16,490 nt of DNA from positions 1 through 16,490 of the forward strand of contig DATFDL010000676.1 in assembly GCA_035252155.1 (NCBI GenBank), in the 5' to 3' direction. Every line of letters begins with the position of its first letter. Within the stretch, counting starts at the first letter, position 1. Below are positions 15,664-16,490 of the stretch, one piece after another. The position numbers and the translations under genes were made by a program. The notes beneath the pieces were generated by a model that saw only the letters and a list, made by a program, of their open reading frames with translations, searched no databases and had not been told where the DNA came from. Source of the DNA: JAICLL01 sp035252155 (GTDB lineage Bacteria > Planctomycetota > Planctomycetia > Pirellulales > JAICIG01).

Positions 15664-15692
15664 TTGCCCGAGTTTGTAGCGACGCTTATCAT
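15664..15692 (+). promoter_or_regulatory. Candidate promoter for the aspartic protease gene
   Basis: TTGCCC (15664-15669), a 17-bp spacer, then TATCAT (15687-15692), with four and five matches to the sigma-70 consensus. Transcription would begin near 15699, giving a leader of only about a dozen bases that would just include the GGAG ribosome site. Confidence 0.3.
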
Positions 15693-15710
15693 GCCGTGTA
15701 GGAGACGGTC

Positions 15711-16148
15711 ATGCTGCAAACCGAAACTAGCGCGATGGGCCGAGTTACAGTCGAACTTGAGGTGGCGAGCAACAAAGCCGTCCTCGATGCGCGCGCCGGG
15801 GGGCTGCCGCGCCCATCGATCGAGGTTGTCGAGCTGATCGGCACAATCGACACGGGCGCCACTCGGCTCGTTTTGCCGGCAGCGAAGGTCGCTCATTTGA
15901 ACCTCATTCCGTCCGGCCAAACCAATGTTCGCTATGCGGACGGGCGATCGGCGACTCGCGAGATGGTGAGCAACGTCTGGCTCTGTTTGCAAGGTCGCGA
16001 GGGCGTTTTTTCAGCGATCCTCGAGCCCGACCACGATACCGCGCTGATCGGCGCGATCGTCTTGGAAGAGCTCGACCTGGTCGTCGACTGCGCCACGCAA
16101 TCGATTCATCCGCGCGATCCCGACCGCATTGTTTCGGAAGTGGAATAA
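15711..16148 (+). CDS. Clan AA retropepsin-like aspartic protease, 145 aa
   Basis: Small single-domain aspartic protease. The active-site motif is DTGAT (D47, T48, G49) in the context ELIGTIDTGATRLVLP. It is followed by a flap-like segment (VRYADGRSATREMVSNVWLC) and the hydrophobic-hydrophobic-Gly motif ALIGAIVLEEL (about 111-121), the usual second landmark of retropepsins. One copy per chain implies a homodimer. ATG 15711 has GGAG (15701-15704) 6 bases upstream; an internal ATG at 15735 (MGRVTVELEV) is a weaker alternative. There is no signal peptide or membrane segment, so it is probably cytoplasmic. Such proteases are frequent in bacteria and mostly uncharacterised. It is divergent from the GH13 gene (211 bp) and followed by a small gene on the same strand. 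Confidence 0.85.
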   Translation: MLQTETSAMGRVTVELEVASNKAVLDARAGGLPRPSIEVVELIGTIDTGATRLVLPAAKVAHLNLIPSGQTNVRYADGRSATREMVSNVWLCLQGREGVFSAILEPDHDTALIGAIVLEELDLVVDCATQSIHPRDPDRIVSEVE

Positions 16149-16202
16149 AGAATATCGATTGGAATAATGACCTATGACGTTTCGCGGGCATACTCATAAT
16201 GA

Positions 16203-16375
16203 ATGGGTAAGGAGGCGGTGAAGCTCATTGTGGCGGAATTGCGACGCGAGCCGGATCATTGGTTTTGGGCGTTGAAGGCAATCACCGGAGACGACCCGGT
16301 CGCGGTCAGCGATCATGGAAGATCGATCGGATGACCCCCGCCTGGCTGAAATGGGCTGAACAACGTGGACTATGA
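16203..16375 (+). pseudogene. Small conserved hypothetical gene, frameshifted
   Basis: From ATG 16203 the frame gives MGKEAVKLIVAELRREPDHW and FWALKAITGDDPVAVSDHG, then stops at TGA 16332-16334. Slipping by one base near 16317-16320 gives a sensible continuation, KIDRMTPAWLKWAEQRGL, ending at TGA 16373-16375. The joined protein would be about 57 aa. It matches, from memory, a small planctomycete family with EPDHWFWAL, ITG-DPV, a Gly-Lys/Asp stretch and AWL-W near the end. One missing base explains the break. The start is uncertain: no ribosome site precedes ATG 16203, while AAGGAGG (16209-16215) lies inside the frame. Confidence 0.6.
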
Positions 16376-16490
16376 TGAAAACCCATCCCAAACAAAGCGC
16401 CGGCGACGACCTCAAATCCGATTATCAGATCTCTGGCATGCCGCCGCCTTGCCCGGCTGGTTGCTGACGCTGGTTTCTAAACTTCGCCCC
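16365..16490 (+). CDS. Possible start of a membrane protein, 3'-truncated by the window
   Basis: From GTG 16365 the frame stays open to the window end (42 codons): an acidic start (MDYDENPSQT), then KRRRRPQIRLSDL, then a hydrophobic stretch (WHAAALPGWLLTLVS) that could begin a membrane segment. A short Arg-rich cytoplasmic leader followed by LPGWL is plausible for a planctomycete membrane protein. No good ribosome site is present, and the start overlaps the end of the preceding small gene by 11 bp, which would suit translational coupling. Tentative. Confidence 0.35.
   Translation, partial: MDYDENPSQTKRRRRPQIRLSDLWHAAALPGWLLTLVSKLRP

Noticed and set aside
14585..15679. 364-codon plus-strand frame opposite the GH13 gene
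   Set aside because: The minus strand encodes all four GH13 catalytic regions and a ribosome site; the plus frame has no recognisable domain.

Overview
The window looks like chromosomal DNA of a planctomycete (probably Pirellulales-like). It is GC-rich and not tightly packed into operons. It carries a zinc-ribbon/protein kinase/TM/TPR protein of the type planctomycetes have in many copies. It also holds several hypothetical proteins whose motifs I recognise from planctomycete genomes, and a C-terminal Trp/Tyr-rich tail (HWRYRWHRGRWWYYG) that I associate with that phylum. This assignment is from pattern memory, not from a database search.

Layout, left to right. (1) 3-677 (+): the 3' part of a membrane-anchored hypothetical protein cut by the window edge. 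(2) 819-1511 (+): a basic conserved hypothetical protein. (3) 1573-2640 (-): an acyl-lipid/acyl-CoA desaturase with all its histidine boxes, whose last codons are made from a telomere-like 7-bp tandem repeat. (4) 2907-3676 (+): an exported planctomycete-type protein broken by one frameshift. (5) 3701-3940 (-): a small conserved hypothetical. (6) 3941-4360: about 420 bp with no convincing gene. (7) 4361-5626 (+): a folate-biopterin-transporter-like (BT1/FBT) MFS protein. (8) 5831-6709 (+): an exported helical-repeat protein. (9) 6710-6779: a short convergent spacer with a palindrome that I suspect is dispersed. (10) 6780-9296 (-): a large exported protein with three POTRA-like domains but no outer-membrane barrel. 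(11) 9449-10558 (-): a luciferase-like flavin monooxygenase. (12) 10663-13554 (+): the transmembrane Ser/Thr kinase with seven TPR-like units at an exact 144-bp period. (13) 13538-15499 (-): a secreted GH13 alpha-glucan-active enzyme, overlapping the kinase tail to tail by 17 bp. (14) 15711-16148 (+): a clan AA (retropepsin-like) aspartic protease. (15) 16203-16375 (+): a small frameshifted gene. (16) 16365-end (+): the beginning of a possible membrane protein that leaves the window.

The genes do not form an obvious pathway. Strand switches are frequent and most spacers are 60-420 bp. The only co-directional neighbours that could share a transcript are the flavin monooxygenase followed by the POTRA protein (minus strand) and the protease followed by the small gene (plus strand). 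I see no CRISPR array, tRNA, rRNA, transposase, phage or defence module. The most unusual items are the barrel-less triple-POTRA protein with a Trp/Tyr-rich tail, the heptamer repeat that supplies the desaturase C-terminus, the perfectly phased TPR array, and two independent single-base frameshifts in otherwise well-conserved reading frames.
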